From Aphelocoma coerulescens (taxonomy: Eukaryota; Chordata; Aves; Passeriformes; Corvidae), in NCBI RefSeq assembly GCF_041296385.1, contig NC_091013.1, positions 9,996,001 through 10,060,000 of the forward strand: a DNA stretch of 64,000 nt, in the 5' to 3' direction. Under the pieces are notes generated by a model. That model was not told the origin of the DNA and made no database searches. It worked only from the letters and a program-made list of their open reading frames with translations. The position numbers and the translations under genes were made by a program. Positions 11,757-24,040 of the stretch are shown piece by piece. Each line of letters starts with the position of its first letter. Positions within the stretch are counted from its first letter, which is position 1.

Positions 11757-14700
11757 CTTAAGAAGGAAGGAAACCAATATCAGCACAATAAAGAAATACG
11801 ACTTTGGTTACTACACAGGGTTGTCTGATCAGACTTAATTGATAAATGGGGCAATGAAAATAACTATTTTAATAAATCTGAGCATTCATCACCAGTTATA
11901 AAGATGTCTTTAGCTGTAACTCTGAAAAAACTGGACTGGTTCAGAGCAGATTTTATAGACATCTGTTCTTTCAAGGTTAATTAGGTAAAAAAGTCAAAAG
12001 GTCAGTTGACATAATATTGTTAGTTAAATGTTACTAATAATGAACTAAATAAAATAATAGTAGCAAAAAGTTTGGGGATTTTAAGTTTGTATATATATGT
12101 GTGTGCATATTAGCTATGGATGTGTGTATGTGCATAAAGACTGTATATCTGCAATATATCTAATCACATCAACCATATAAATCAGTGTGAACAATTTACT
12201 TGAATTAGTGCTTTTTTTCTGCTCTTTCTTACGTGCCTTTTTACAAAAGAATTGGGTTGTTTGTGTCTTCAGGTCTCCAGAAGCATTGAGTTTTGAGTGG
12301 ACTCTATAGCATGTCCCTTGATTTCAACTGGTTAGGCTGTAAAATACCTCATGCAGTGCTTGAAATGATGCAGGAAAGCTCCAGAAAAGAAACAAACATT
12401 TATGTGTAGGAGAAAACCCCCTCCCAACCCCCAAAATGTTGTATTGGAAATTCACAGTAAAAATTACACATTCTCTCCTCTCTTCAGACCTAATTTACAG
12501 ACAGAATCTGCTTTCAAACTAAAGTGTTAATTTTGTTCATTTTAAGGGCTTGGCATATGCTGTACTAATGCTAGAATATTCCAAGCATAAAAATGTCTTC
12601 AAACGCATGAAAATGAGTCCTGTTACCTGTGAAGTTTAGCTGCTTCTCTGGCTTATGTGCTCAGGAGCTGGCAAAACCAGGAGGTGCTGTAGAGAGGCAA
12701 GTGGGAGGGAAGGAGAAATCATTCAGGGTGGACACCCTGAGAGAGACTGAACCCTGGGCAGGTTCAATATTTCACATTTAACACCATTTATGACTGTTCC
12801 CTCTGGGCTGCAATGGTGGGGTACAACCTGAAAGGCACAGACCTATTTTGAGCTTTACATCTGGCTTTCAGGTTTATCACCCTGAACATATTATTACATG
12901 TTAGTATTTCTCATTAAAAGTGATCTTGGAATCTATGTAAGCTTGAATTGCATTATTTTCAATAGGAAGCAAAGTTATACTTAAACCCTGACGATGAGGA
13001 ACAGCAACCAAACAATGTAGCAAAGATGATTATTTTCCTGACAAAAGAGTTACTACCACACTTTTGAAAAATATGTCACTGAATAAGGGCAGTGAAGGTG
13101 CATATCAGGGGAGGGAAAGGGGAGTAAATGTAGAGAGATACACAAAATTGAAGAAGCAGGGGTGGGTATGGTTCAGGTTGTTTTTTTTCATTTCTAACCA
13201 GGCAAACACTTTAAGTTCAATTCTAATATATGCTAGAGCCAGGGAGTATATTCTATTCTGTGAATGTTTAAGGCATTTTATCAGCTAGTCCCCTTCTCTG
13301 GGATTTTCATCCTTTTGATGTTAAAACAGGAACACATCTTCTGGAAGCCAGTTCACAGTGTGTCTTGGTGGGATGGAGATGAGCGTATGCTTTTCTCCAA
13401 CAGACTTACAGTGTGCTCATGTCACTGCACTTGACAGGAGCACACCTGGATACCTCATTGTTCTGGGATCATCTGTCTCGTGTGTGCTTCAGAAGTCATG
13501 AATTATGCATGTCCTCTTAGAATATTCCTCTGGATTTCCTGTGCTAGACCCTCAATATTGTGGCTTTTAAAGTTTGAAATGTAATTTTACGGATTTTATC
13601 ATGTCACTTCTACAAATATTTTTCTGTGGTATAGTTTAACCCTTTACATGCATGAACTGATTTTTTTGTTTTCCCAGGAACCTCTTCTTGGTTACTCTCA
13701 TTTCCATTGAATTTATTTGAAGGATGTTGATTGATAACAGTGGGATCATTTAGAATTTCGTCTACATAAAAACACCTGCTTATCATTTGTGCAACATCTG
13801 TGCCCTTTGGATGTGTTGGGTTTTTATGATGTCTTGTGAAGAATTCTTACTTTTTATTTGTGCTTTGCTATTTTTCCACTACTCATAAATTTCCCAGTAA
13901 ATCAATTTTTAGATTTTCTCTGTGATACCTTTCTGAAAGATAGGCCTTAATCCTCATGTCCCTTTATTCCAAATCTATGTGTATTACTGTAACTCAGTAG
14001 TAAATACAATTCATCTGGCCTAGTGTCCAGCTACTGCTTTCAGTCTCCAATCCCCTTGCCTCACATGAGAATAAGCTGTCATTTTAATCCTTTTTGTAAT
14101 GAATCCCACACATACAGGGTGAATTGCATGATATTGTAAAAGTGGTTTGAAATATTCCAGCAGAACAGTTTTCTGCTGAAAATGGCTTGGGTTCCCTCAA
14201 AGTTTCATAGTAACTTTTCAGTCTTTAATAAGGGACTTTCTTGCAACAAGTTCTGTTATGAAGGAGTTCCCCTGGAGTACTTTGCTGGGCATTGTATTAG
14301 ACTGGAGACCTTCTGTCTGTCTAAACAAGGCAAAAAGGCTGAATTTCATCTGACCACACAAACTCAGGGGAAGGGGGAGAAGCCAAAACTTCTGTATCCT
14401 AAGAAAAATTCCTATGAAACAAGAATATAGTCATTGTCTGTGTGTGCTGAAGGAAGACACATACTCATACACATCACATTCTCACCCCCTTGACTGAGTT
14501 GTGGGGACATGATCAGAATGTTCATTTAATGAAGTGTGAGTAAGGAGGTAATTTTTATAATTTAGCGGTGGAAATTCCATCTGGTTTAGGCTGTCTTTCA
14601 TTGTACTTATTTCTGTCTTTCACTTTTCATCCAATTTTATATGCTTTCAGGTGCTGCTGCCTTCAGGACATAGTGACTCAATACTACAAATTAGGTGTTT

Positions 14701-15396
14701 AACAAGAGAACCTAATTTACAGTGTAGAGTAGCATTTAATGGAGAATTCCCAAATTAAATTTCATTATCATTCTGCACAGAGACCTGATGAAGTATTCTT
14801 ACCTCTGGGACTGGAAAGCAGCAGCATGTGTGTGCACAGAGAATGCTGGGAGAAGCCTTCCCTGCCTTTAGAGCAGAAGCATTTGTAGAGTCTGCTTTTT
14901 CTGTCACACTAGAATGGCAAAAATCTTAAAAGCAATAATTGAGCAACAGGTTGAGAACACTGGGAACTGAGTTTTTGCTTTTTCATCCCCCTGTCCCTCC
15001 CACATACATTCCATGGGTGTGGGATTTATTGCCGTGGAAGGCTTTGGAAGACAAATTATAGATGAATTAAAAAGCAACCAAGAGGAATCACATGGACCAC
15101 ACAAGGGTTATTGGTACACAGTGCCAAGGGCAGGGGGGGTCCTTTCACTGCAGGCACTGGAAGCATTTGGATGGAAGGGGGAGGTTGTTTAAGCATACTC
15201 TGCTCTTAAATCCTTTTGAAAATCTTTGCTGCTATCCAAGAGATGAGGTGCGATGGACTTTGTCTAACCGTAGATGTCTATAATACAGATCCATATCTCC
15301 AAGGCAGATGCATCACGTTCCCATTTAGTGGAGAGAAATAATCCTTTCAAAGACACTTCCAGGAAATGATTCATTTTATGTCTGGCCATTCACGTA
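11757..15396. other. Non-coding DNA, nothing recognised
   Basis: Only small frames and short TG/TA-rich stretches (around 12090-12160). No transposon, RNA gene or promoter-like cluster was recognised. Confidence 0.55.
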
Positions 15397-15470
15397 AGAG
15401 TTGGACTTAATGATCCTTTTGGGTCCTTTCCAAATCAGAATGTGCTGTGATCCTGTGATATTCTGTGATG
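15397..15470 (+). mobile_element. CR1 LINE 3' tail fragment
   Basis: The string GTTGGACTTAATGATCCTTT followed by GGGTCCTTTCCAA and octamer-like TGTGATCC/TGTGATAT/TCTGTGAT is the CR1 3' end. Only the last 75 or so bases are recognisable, as expected for a 5'-truncated LINE copy. Confidence 0.8.
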
Positions 15471-18400
15471 CTAGGTTGAGATTATGAAGGCTTGTTTGTG
15501 AAGGCAGCTCAGATGACTATGCCAATTGTGGAGTTAAAAAGTGTGACTGGTCCTGAGCTAGCTGTGCTTGTTCCTCTCCACTGGGTAAAAATGGAGCCTT
15601 GAGTGACTAGTCAGAAATGGATGCTGGCCTGAATTTAGTCACATCACTCCCAATATTTGTGTTGCTCTGTATTTGAAGGAGTTTGGATTGTGATTGGATT
15701 GGATCTAGTTCGATGTCCAACTAGACCTTGTTTCCCATTTAAAAAAAAAAAAAAAAGAAAAGAAAAAGTAAAAAAGAAAACCCCAACAAAGTATTTGGTC
15801 AAAAGAGAGAAGAGTGAAGGACAGGATAAGTATAGGGAGGGAAAAGAACCTGCTTAGCATTTGCTCTCATAAATGAGGAAGGAAATTTGAAGTTTAAAAA
15901 GAGAAATTAAGTATATCAATCCCAGTATCCTAAGTGTGCATCCTGCAAGTTTATTTCTTTTAGGTAGGGTTACTTAAATCCCAGGTTGTTACTGGGGAAA
16001 GCAGATTGTGAGAGACTCCCTAGGTCCACAACAGAGGAAGCCATTTATGACTGTGTATGATTTTATGCTTATTTCAACTCTGTCGAAATTCAACATGCAA
16101 AAGGAAAGGGCTCAAGGACATACAGACTATCTGTGATACTCCCTGGAGGATACTGTGTTCACAAAGCAATAAATGGTTTGCATTCAGACTCATAAGTGTA
16201 TACAATCCAGGCTTTTTTGTCTCTTTCATACCGTGTATCTAAGCATTGCAGAGAAGATACTGAACATAAACAGTCCTTCCAGTAGAAACTGTTACATACA
16301 GCACAATTCACTGCATCCAAAATAGGTGCAGGATCTTTAAAACATTGTTTGTGAGGGAAAGGACTGTAGCAATCAATTTAGACTAAAATTAAAAATATGT
16401 CACAGAATAGCAAGCTAATGCACTCATTCCCAATAGGAATTGAGGTAGATGGCAGAGCAACTTTAGAATTCACCCAAACCTTTATGCATAAGGTGACTAC
16501 CAACCTCAGGCAAGTAAGTTCATTCTTTATTCAGATCTCATGTCAGTCCTCCCTAGTGTGATCTTAGACCAGCAAAAATACCTTACTAATCTCACAAAAA
16601 CCCTAACTCCTAGAATTTCCAGCATAAATTTTGACCAAGCATAAGCAATTTTAAGGCAGTATCATTAATTTTTATTTTCCTTAAGCCAAATTCCAAAGTT
16701 AGCTGAAACTAGCAGTTAATGTTTATGTACTTCTGCCGAATGAAAAAACCAGCCCAGTGTACAATGAGAAAATGGACAGACATTGAATAGAAATCTAGCT
16801 ATTTTTGTAATACAATTAGTCTTGAAGGAAGTATATAATAAATCACTGGAGAAAGTCAATGCAAGAAAAAAAAATGGGCAAAAGCATACAGTATGCTTTG
16901 AAATAAATCCAGTTTTATGATAGTTGTTATCTGGGGAAATTCTTCATTCTGAGGTACCAAAAAGTTAATTAGAAGTAATCCTTTAAGTCATCTGTAAACT
17001 ACAACATGACCTTTAGCAATGGCTATAACTGATCCACACCTGAGCTTGTGTAAGCCAAAGGAAAGAGTTTTGCTGACTTCAATCAGCTCTGGGCCAGGCC
17101 TCAGCTGCTTCTGGTAGGGAACAGCTCTGCACCAGAAACGTAGAAAGTTTAGCACTTGATGCAAGTTTCTGTAGGTGAAGTCTAGACTGAATCCCTTGTA
17201 AAACTTCATTTACAGATTTTATTTTCTGAATCAGAGCCCAAGCTGCATAACTCAGTTTTTCATTCTGCAAATAGGAAACCTCGTTGCCAAAAATTAAATT
17301 GACTACAGAGTGTTAGGTTTTACAACTGGATTGGACAACTGACCAAGCATGAAACTGGAGGAACTTCATAATTTATTAATTATTTAGTTATTTCCAATTC
17401 CAGCTTTCTACAAAATTGTATTCCTCCAGATTCAGAGCTCAAGGATGGCACTGTAATGTGGGTTTTCTTCATAGTTTATTTTTGTTTTAAAACAAATCTT
17501 TATTTAAAAAAGTTAATGGGGACTGTCTTTAGGAATAATAGCTTCAGCAAAGTGGAGACATCACACTGATTAGTTCATCAGCTTTTGTCAATTTTTACTG
17601 ATTTTCATTCTTCCTACCATATGCAATCTTTAACTAATGCTAAGTTTTGTTACTGTAACAAGAAAAATAATGGGTTTTGCTTTAAGTGATAAATAAATAT
17701 TAGGATATCAAAGGAAATGTAAGCCTTGTAATTTAAAATTATAATTTAAGAAATTATTTGATATTTTACTTATTTTTCATAGTTGTAATTTTTTTAGCAG
17801 TCAAGACCAAATTAAATGAAAATACTTATATAGAATTTCAAAGAAAAGAATGAAAGACTAAGAAAAAAAAATGGATAAACCCCATATGATTAATTATTGG
17901 CTGCATAATGGAAGAGAAAGCAGGTGCAGCTTTATAAATTTCAGTGGTATAGAACATGTAACAGATTTTCTTGCATGGGTAAAGGTTTGACAGCACTCTG
18001 CAGACAGGAAGTGCTGTCTTATTTTTGTTCTGCAAGAAGCTGATCATGTAGCCTTTGTAAAGTGTTTCCCATGACATCAAGGGGAGTTGTGTCTGGATAA
18101 AGATGGAATGATCAGTTATTGTGCTGGGAGATAAGTGGTATATTTTAAACTGAGTTCACCCTTAACGCTCTATAAACACAAAGTTTTAAACCTTTTGTGC
18201 TCAAGAGGTAAAATGACTGATGTAAGAAATTGCTCTGCGTAGCTGCCTTTCAAAGAGAATCAATGTTACTTGTGAATGTTTAATGGAAATTTACTTTTTA
18301 TTTCATTACTAATAAAAATGCATTGTGTAGATTAATTTCCAGGTGGATCTGAAAGGACTGGGTGAACTTAGCAGTTACCACCAAAAAAAAGTCTGATTAC

Positions 18401-19579
18401 TGAAAGAAGGTCACAGTGGTTTGGCTGTTAATTAATTATGTTTGTGGTATAATACAGCTATCCCAGGTATGTTCTAACAAGGAGAAACAAGGTGAAAAAT
18501 TGAAAAAAATCTACGTTAAACTTTTGGTGATCTCCTTACTCTCTTCATGTGTCTATTTGACTTTAGGCTTTGTGTCACTTCTGTGTGTATCTCACCCTTG
18601 GAGGTGAAGGTTTTACTTAATGAAATTGGCAACAGGTTGAAAAAATTCACTTTTGCCTTTCCAAAATTTTTAAAAAACTGTTGCTTACATAAAAAAGCCC
18701 AGTTAAATGAAATTGAATCCAACTTTTTACCAACTTTTTAATCTTTCATAAAATCAATTGAAGTAATTGGACTAAGTAATAATGACACATTTAATTTGAA
18801 ATATTTTTTATTATCCATAATTGATTTCAAGACATTGACTGATCACTGTAAAAGCTTGGTTTTTAGCAGCTGACAAGCTGATGACAAGCATTAATGCATT
18901 TTGCAATAAAGAATTTGAATTGGAGAAGGAATTTTGTAAGAAGAAAATGCTTGTTTCTGTTATAAAAATGCATGACAGCGAAGATGGATGCTACATAACT
19001 AAAAACACCCTGAAAACTAAGTTAGAAACTTTTTGGCCGAAAGTATAAGGGCCTATAAATACAACCATTTTATATTGGCATATTTTTCTCAGTCGTGACT
19101 TCCATTAAACTTGCCTTTTTTGTAGCTACCTTCAGCTGGTGAATTCCAGTCAGATGGGGCTTAGGTACTTGAGGAACTGTCAAATGCTGACATTCAGAGA
19201 GACTAAATCCATTTCACTTCTTTGTCTACAAGTTCAGTTAACCTCTCAGAGGAGGATATCAGGTTAATCTAGTGCAATCTTCTTTTCACAAACTCATGAT
19301 TCATTTTGTTCCATTTTCCATTTACCTTTATATTTGAAAGCCTTAAACTGAGGCTATATAACAAAACAAATTCAACAAGAAAAATGAAGTGGAGAAATAA
19401 CTTCAGATAGTACTGTATCTGCAACTGGCATATTGTATAATCAGCTGTTGTAAATTCAGGCTTCTTTTAGATGTATGTCACATCTAATATGCACTTTACT
19501 GTACCAGTTTAAGGTATAGCTTTAATCTCACATTTGCTACAATTGCTGTGATACACAGAAGAGATAGACAGGCCGAGTT
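15471..19579. other. AT-rich non-coding DNA with an A-rich tract
   Basis: Contains an A/G-interrupted poly-A stretch at 15741-15780 and otherwise short scattered frames. Nothing recognised. Confidence 0.55.
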
Positions 19580-20404
19580 CACAGAATCACAGAATTGTTA
19601 GAGTTGTAAGGGACCTCTGGAGATCACCCAGTCCAACCCCCCTGCAAAGGCAAGGTGAACTAGAGCACACTAGGTGCCACAGGAATGCATCCAGGTGGGT
19701 TTGGAATATCTCTAGAGATATTCCATTACCTCCCTGGGCAGCCTATTCCAGTGCCCTGCCACCCTCAATACAAGGAGGTTCTTCCTCGTGTTGAGGTGGA
19801 ACTCCTTGTGTTTTAGTTTTAGGAGCCATTGCTCCTCCTCTCCTTGAGAAGAGTCTGTCACCATCCTCTTGGCACTTGCTTTGTGATATTTATATGCATT
19901 GGTGAGATCCCCTCTCAGTGTTCTCTCCAGACTAAACAGGCCCAGCTCCCGCAGTCTCTCCTCATAAGAGAGATGCTCCAGACCCCTCCAGGCCATTTTT
20001 GTGGTCTCTGCTGGACCATCTCCAATAGCTCCATGTCTCTCATGTACTGAGGAGCCCAGACCTGGACACAGCACTCCAGATGTGGCCTCTCTAGGGTGGA
20101 GCAGAGGGAAAGGATCCCCTCCCTGACCTGCTGGCCACACTCTTCCCAGTGCACCCCATGATCCCATTGGCTCTCCTGGACACAAGGACATACTGGCAGC
20201 TCAGGGTCAATTTGTCATCCACCAAGACTCCCAGGTCCTTCTCTGCAGAGCTGCTTTGTAACAGGTCATTCCCAACAGTACCTGTGCTGGTACTTGGGGT
20301 TATTCCTCAGGTGCAGGACCTTACTCTTGTTGAACCTCATTAGGTTTCTCTCCACCCATCTCTGCAGCCTGTGAAAATCCTGCTGAATGTCAGCACAGTT
20401 AATG
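19580..20404 (-). mobile_element. CR1 LINE, 5'-truncated, C-terminal ORF2 remnant plus 3' UTR
   Basis: The plus strand begins CACAGAATCACAGAATTG, the reverse of a CR1 3' end. Minus-strand reading gives C-terminal ORF2 signatures in order: NLMRFNKSKVLHL (near 20345-20300), YEERLRELGLFSLE (near 19970-19925) and HWNRLPREVMEYL (near 19750-19712). The product of full ORF2 is the endonuclease/reverse transcriptase that copies the element. This copy keeps only the part after the RT catalytic core and is broken into at least two frames, so it is not functional. The best-preserved single frame is 19712-20191 on the minus strand. Its 5' truncation is typical of CR1. Confidence 0.93.
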
Positions 20405-20718
20405 CTGTTCTCTTTCTCCTTTCAGTAGGTAGGATGTGAGGGACTTTAAAGATTTTGCATTAGTTTCTGTCTCAGGCAGGTAAATCTGCTGAATAGTAAT
20501 TTGTCCATTTTTATTACTCACAGTACTGATAAGCATTTTCTTATCAGTAGGTATAGTCTTAGAATATTTGTCATACCAGTGATCAGTAAGTCACTCCTAA
20601 TATGACTCTTATCAAGTGGATATCAAGTAAATATAATTAAATATGAAATATTAAGAATGTTTAGGAAGATACAAATTAAGCAATCAAAAAATGCTCCACA
20701 ATTTTTAACAGTCATGAA
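20405..20718. other. AT-rich spacer between CR1 copies
   Basis: About 310 bases of AT-rich DNA separate two minus-strand CR1 copies. No element recognised. Confidence 0.6.
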
Positions 20719-20750
20719 AATCACAGAATTATTTAGGCTGGAAAATACCC
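20719..20750 (-). mobile_element. CR1 LINE 3' end, distal piece of the copy at 21818-22745
   Basis: AATCACAGAATTATTTAGGC then TGGAAAATACCC is the reverse of a CR1 3' end. It stops abruptly where the LTR begins. The missing continuation (ending GAGTCCAACT in this orientation) resumes on the far side of the LTR at 21818. The two pieces therefore belong to one CR1 copy split by the LTR. Confidence 0.75.
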
Positions 20751-20863
20751 TCTGATGGCTTTGGCCCGGGTAAAGCCAATTTTCTTCACAGTGGCTTGTA
20801 TGGGGCTGTGGTTTGGATTTGTACTGAAAACAGAGCTGATAATATAGAGATGTTTTTATTTTA
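20751..20863 (+). mobile_element. ERV LTR, 5' part (interrupted by a CR1)
   Basis: GGCCCGGGTAAAGCCAATTT, then CTTCACAGTGGCTTGTATGG and TTTGGATTTGTACTGAAAAC, match the start of a widespread avian ERVL-type LTR that I know from memory. The LTR is cut near 20863 by a CR1 and resumes at 21341. The flanking ACCC at 20747-20750 recurs at 21818-21821 and could be its target-site duplication. Confidence 0.75.
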
Positions 20864-21340
20864 GGCCTCTCAGTACAAGAAAGACATTGAGTTGTTCGAT
20901 CATGTCCAGAGAATGGCAAGGAAGCTGGTGAAGGGTCTAGAGAATAAGTCACATGAAGAGCAGCTGAGAAAATAGGGGGTTTTCAGTAGAAGAGGAGACT
21001 CAAGAGAGACATTATTGCTCTCATCAACTCCCTGAAAGGAGGCTGTAGCCAGATGAGGGTTGATCTCTTGTCCCAGGTGGTGACAAAACATGAAGAAAGG
21101 CCTAAAGTTGTACCAGGGGTGGTTCAGATTGGACATGAGGAAGAGCTTCTCCACTGAAAGGGGGGTTAAGCATTGGAACAGGCTGCCCAGGGAAGTGGTG
21201 AAGTCACCATCCTTGGAAGTGTTCAATAAACAACTGAATGTGGCACTTAGTGCTGTGGTTGAGTTGACAAGGTGGTGATTGATTAAAGGTTGCAATGGAT
21301 GATCTTAGAGGCCTTCTCCAGATGTAATGATTCCATAAAT
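20864..21340 (+). mobile_element. CR1 LINE, 5'-truncated, inserted in the LTR
   Basis: Plus-strand reading gives QYKKDIELFDHVQRMA near 20870-20918 and HWNRLPREVVKSPSLEVF near 21171-21225. The CR1 3' end GGATGATCTTAGAGGCCTTC ... TGATTCCATAAA follows. Stops and frame changes (for example a TAG after the EEQLRK segment) make it non-functional. LTR sequence flanks it on both sides: GATGTTTTTATT before and TGCTGAGCAGCACTTGCAGA after are adjacent in the LTR family as I remember it. So this CR1 landed in the LTR. Confidence 0.88.
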
Positions 21341-21817
21341 GCTGAGCAGCACTTGCAGAAGCCTTTTCTGCTTCTTGTACTGCTACGCTGGTGAGGAGGC
21401 TGGGGATGCATGGAAAGCTGGGAGAAGACACAGCTGTGTCATCTGACCCCAACTGACCAAAAGGATATTCCATACGGAATGACATCCTGCTCAGTATAGA
21501 AAGAGCAAGGAAAAAGGAAGAAGGGAGGGACACTTGAAGTGATGGTGTTTGTCTTCCCAAGTAACAGTTGCACTTGATGGAGCCCTGTTTTCCTGGGGAT
21601 GGGCTGAACACCTGCCTGCCCCTGGGAAGTGATGAATCACTTCCTTATTGTGCTTTGTTTGTATATGCAGCTTTTGTTTTCCCTGTTAAACTGCCTTTAT
21701 CTCAACCTAAAATATTTTTAGCTTTTACTCTTCAAAATCTCTCCCCAGTCCTGCTGGTGGGGGAGTGAGCGAGTGGCTGTGTGAGGCTTGGTTTCTGGAT
21801 GGGGCTAAACCATGGAG
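21341..21817 (+). mobile_element. ERV LTR, 3' part
   Basis: Continues the LTR begun at 20751. Recognisable blocks in order: TGCTGAGCAGCACTTGCAGA; GACCCCAACTGACCAAAAGG; a TATA-like TATAGAAAG at 21495-21503; GTGTTTGTCTTCCCAAGTAA; CCTGTTAAACTGCCTTTATC; and a terminal block GGGGGAGTGAGCGAGTGGCT ... GGGGCTAAACCATGGAG. These are the U3 end, R and U5 of a common avian ERVL-type LTR. No internal viral sequence follows, so the copy is a solo LTR left after recombination. Confidence 0.85.
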
Positions 21818-22745
21818 ACCCATAAGAATACTGAGTCCAACTATTAAACTTAAACTGCCAGGTTCACCACTAAATCATGACCCTAAGGACCACATGCACC
21901 TGTCTTTTAAATACTTCCAGGGATGGTGAGTCGAATACACCCCTGGGCCAATTCCAATTTGACACCATTTCCTCTTGTCCTTTTGGTTTTACTTGTGAGA
22001 AGTCATTGACACACACCTCACTACAGCCTCCTTTCAGGTAGTTGTAGAAAGTGATAAGGTCCCCCCTGGACATCTTTTTCTCCAGGATAAACAACAGCTG
22101 TTCCCTGAGTTTCTCCTCAGGAAACAGGACTGGTCCCAGTGCTGAGCGCTGGAGGACACTGCTGGTGTCCATCTGGCAGCTGGAGATGTGACTCCATTCC
22201 TCAGTCCTTCTTGGACTTCCTTACCCTTCAAGACTGCCTCCCAAGGCACTCTGTCAAACAGGTTCCTAAACAGCCAAACTCTGCTCTCTCTAAGTCTAGG
22301 TATCAGTTCTGCTGACTCTATAATTTCCTGTTTGCTGTTTCCAAAACAACCACCAACCACAACATCACCCAGCAGTCCCCCTCTGTTCCCAAACAACACG
22401 TCCAGTGGAGCATCTTCCCTAGATGACTCCCTCACTGGCTGTATGAGGAAGTTCTCTTCCACACACCCCAGGAAACTCCTGGACTGCTTCCTCTCTGCTG
22501 TATTTCTGTAGTTTCATCAGATGGATAGGAAATTGAAGTCTCTCATGAGAACAAAGGTTAGTGATTCTGAGACTTCTCTCAGCTGCTTATAGTAAAGTTC
22601 ATCTGCCTATTCATCCCACATGGGTGGTCTATAACAGACTCACACCAGGATATTTGCCTTGGTGGCCTTCTGATTCTTACCCTTAAACACTCAACCCTGT
22701 TGTCACCATCCTCAAGCTCTAGACAGTGACAACACTGTCAGTTTT
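21818..22745 (-). mobile_element. CR1 LINE with endonuclease domain and internal deletions
   Basis: Minus-strand order, from 22745 downward: the endonuclease N-half with VCYRPPMWDE (near 22640-22608) and MRDFNF, an altered GDFN motif (near 22547-22530); the endonuclease C-half with ENFLIQPVRESSRED and RVPWEAVLKGKEVQEG (near 22460-22210); a short RT motif SVLQRSALGPVLF (near 22165-22125), equivalent to the family's SGVPQGSVLGPVLF; then the C-terminal segment and 3' UTR. Most of the RT before and after that motif, including the catalytic ADD, is absent, so there are at least two internal deletions. The endonuclease and RT-motif segments are in different frames, and an in-frame stop precedes VCYRPP. 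Its 3' end is displaced to 20719-20750 by the LTR insertion. Confidence 0.85.
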
Positions 22746-23804
22746 GTTTAAAAAATATTGATGCAGAGATCTGCTGATTAAAAAAAACCCCATAGTATGC
22801 CAACATTAGCCCAAGGAAAGCACTTTGTGGAAGAAAAACCAAAAAACCAACACCAAAAATGTGTCAAGGTGCAACTGTTTCAACAAGGCTTGAGAGATAG
22901 GACAGCTTCCAAGTTCCAAGGTGATCCCGTCTCTACCTGCAAGGAGAAAGCAAACTATGTTTGAACTAACTGAACCTTTTCATTTTGATATTTCTACTAT
23001 TGCTGTTTTGCAAAAATCAGTGAGGAAGGTAATGATTTAATTCCAAAGAAAATGTAAATACTACCCATCTGTTCTCTTCAGCACTAAGCAGTCAGGTTAT
23101 ACAGAGAGGAAGAGGAGGTTTTTCCCCATCTTGTTCTTTAAGTCAAGTTACTGAAAGGCAGTTAATGCTCAGAGTCTGTCAAAGGTACTTAAAAAGCCTG
23201 TTTAATATATGTGTTAGTTTGATGAAGAAAGTGAGCTGTAAGTGCCTATTTTTTTTTTTTCCTTTGTTTTTTTTTGTCATTTTCTTCCCTGGTCAATACT
23301 TGATAGCTCTTGGGAAAAGAGAAGCTCTTAGATGTTAATATTCTTTAATGCCTGGTATATTTATTTCAGTAAGAGCTGTCTTGAAATGGGTGGGATTTTT
23401 GACAGCTATGGTACACTAAGCATTGATCTACTTAAAAGGGCATTATTTGGTATTCTCAGAGATCTTTGAGGAAGTTTGTTTCTAGTTAAAATGACATTCT
23501 CCCATTTGCCATTTGATGTAAGTGTAGCACAAAGAGCTGTATACAGAGTACAAGGATATAGCTGAGCCTTTGTTTTATGGAGAGTGATAACCTTCATGTA
23601 CAAGTTGGAAGGCAAAGGATATACTGAAATGAGTAAGAGGGACCAAAAAAATCTTATTTCTTTAATGAGGGAAAGCTGTATGGATGCTAAAAAAGCTAGC
23701 AGAGAAATTTTCCACCTTTTACAGTCTCCTGTGAAATTCTCCGTTCTCACACAAACTAGCTGAGAGATGGTTTGCTATTTTGTAAACCATTTGCAGGTGC
23801 AGGG
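22746..23804. other. Non-coding DNA, nothing recognised
   Basis: A T-rich tract lies at 23249-23277. A minus frame of 114 codons (23406-23750) has no recognisable motif and no splice framing. Confidence 0.5.
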
Positions 23805-24040
23805 TGTTGTGAGAATACAGTGGATATTGTTTTGGTTCATTGAGAATAATATTTTGAGAATGGGAACTATTTCTCTCAACCAATCATTTTGGTGGGAGGT
23901 TAATCAATAGGCCAATCATTTCATTTCTCTATTGTGAATCATGGTATAAAAAGATGGGGTTTTGGCATTAAAGGGTCGGCCTTGACCATCTTCTCTAACC
24001 TGAATTCGTGTCATTCTTCGCGCCGTCCCTGCAGACAACA
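23805..24040 (+). mobile_element. Short solo LTR with TGTTGT/ACAACA ends
   Basis: The segment starts TGTTGT (23805-23810) and ends ACAACA (24035-24040), a perfect 6-base terminal inverted repeat of the TG...CA type. Inside, in retroviral order, are two CCAATCATTT boxes (23880 and 23912), a TATA box TATAAAA at 23945-23951, an ATTAAA poly-A-like signal at 23967-23972 and a CpG-bearing U5-like end (TTCTTCGCGCCGTCCC). At 236 bases it is a plausible compact LTR. No primer-binding site follows and no matching flanking duplication is visible (GCAGGG before, GCGATA after). The family is not identified. Confidence 0.65.
23880..23951 (+). promoter_or_regulatory. Two CCAAT boxes and a TATA box within the short LTR
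   Basis: CCAAT at 23880-23884 and 23912-23916, each inside CCAATCATTT, lie 65 and 33 bases upstream of TATAAAA at 23945. This is a textbook pol II promoter order. It marks the plus strand as the LTR's own direction. Confidence 0.6.
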
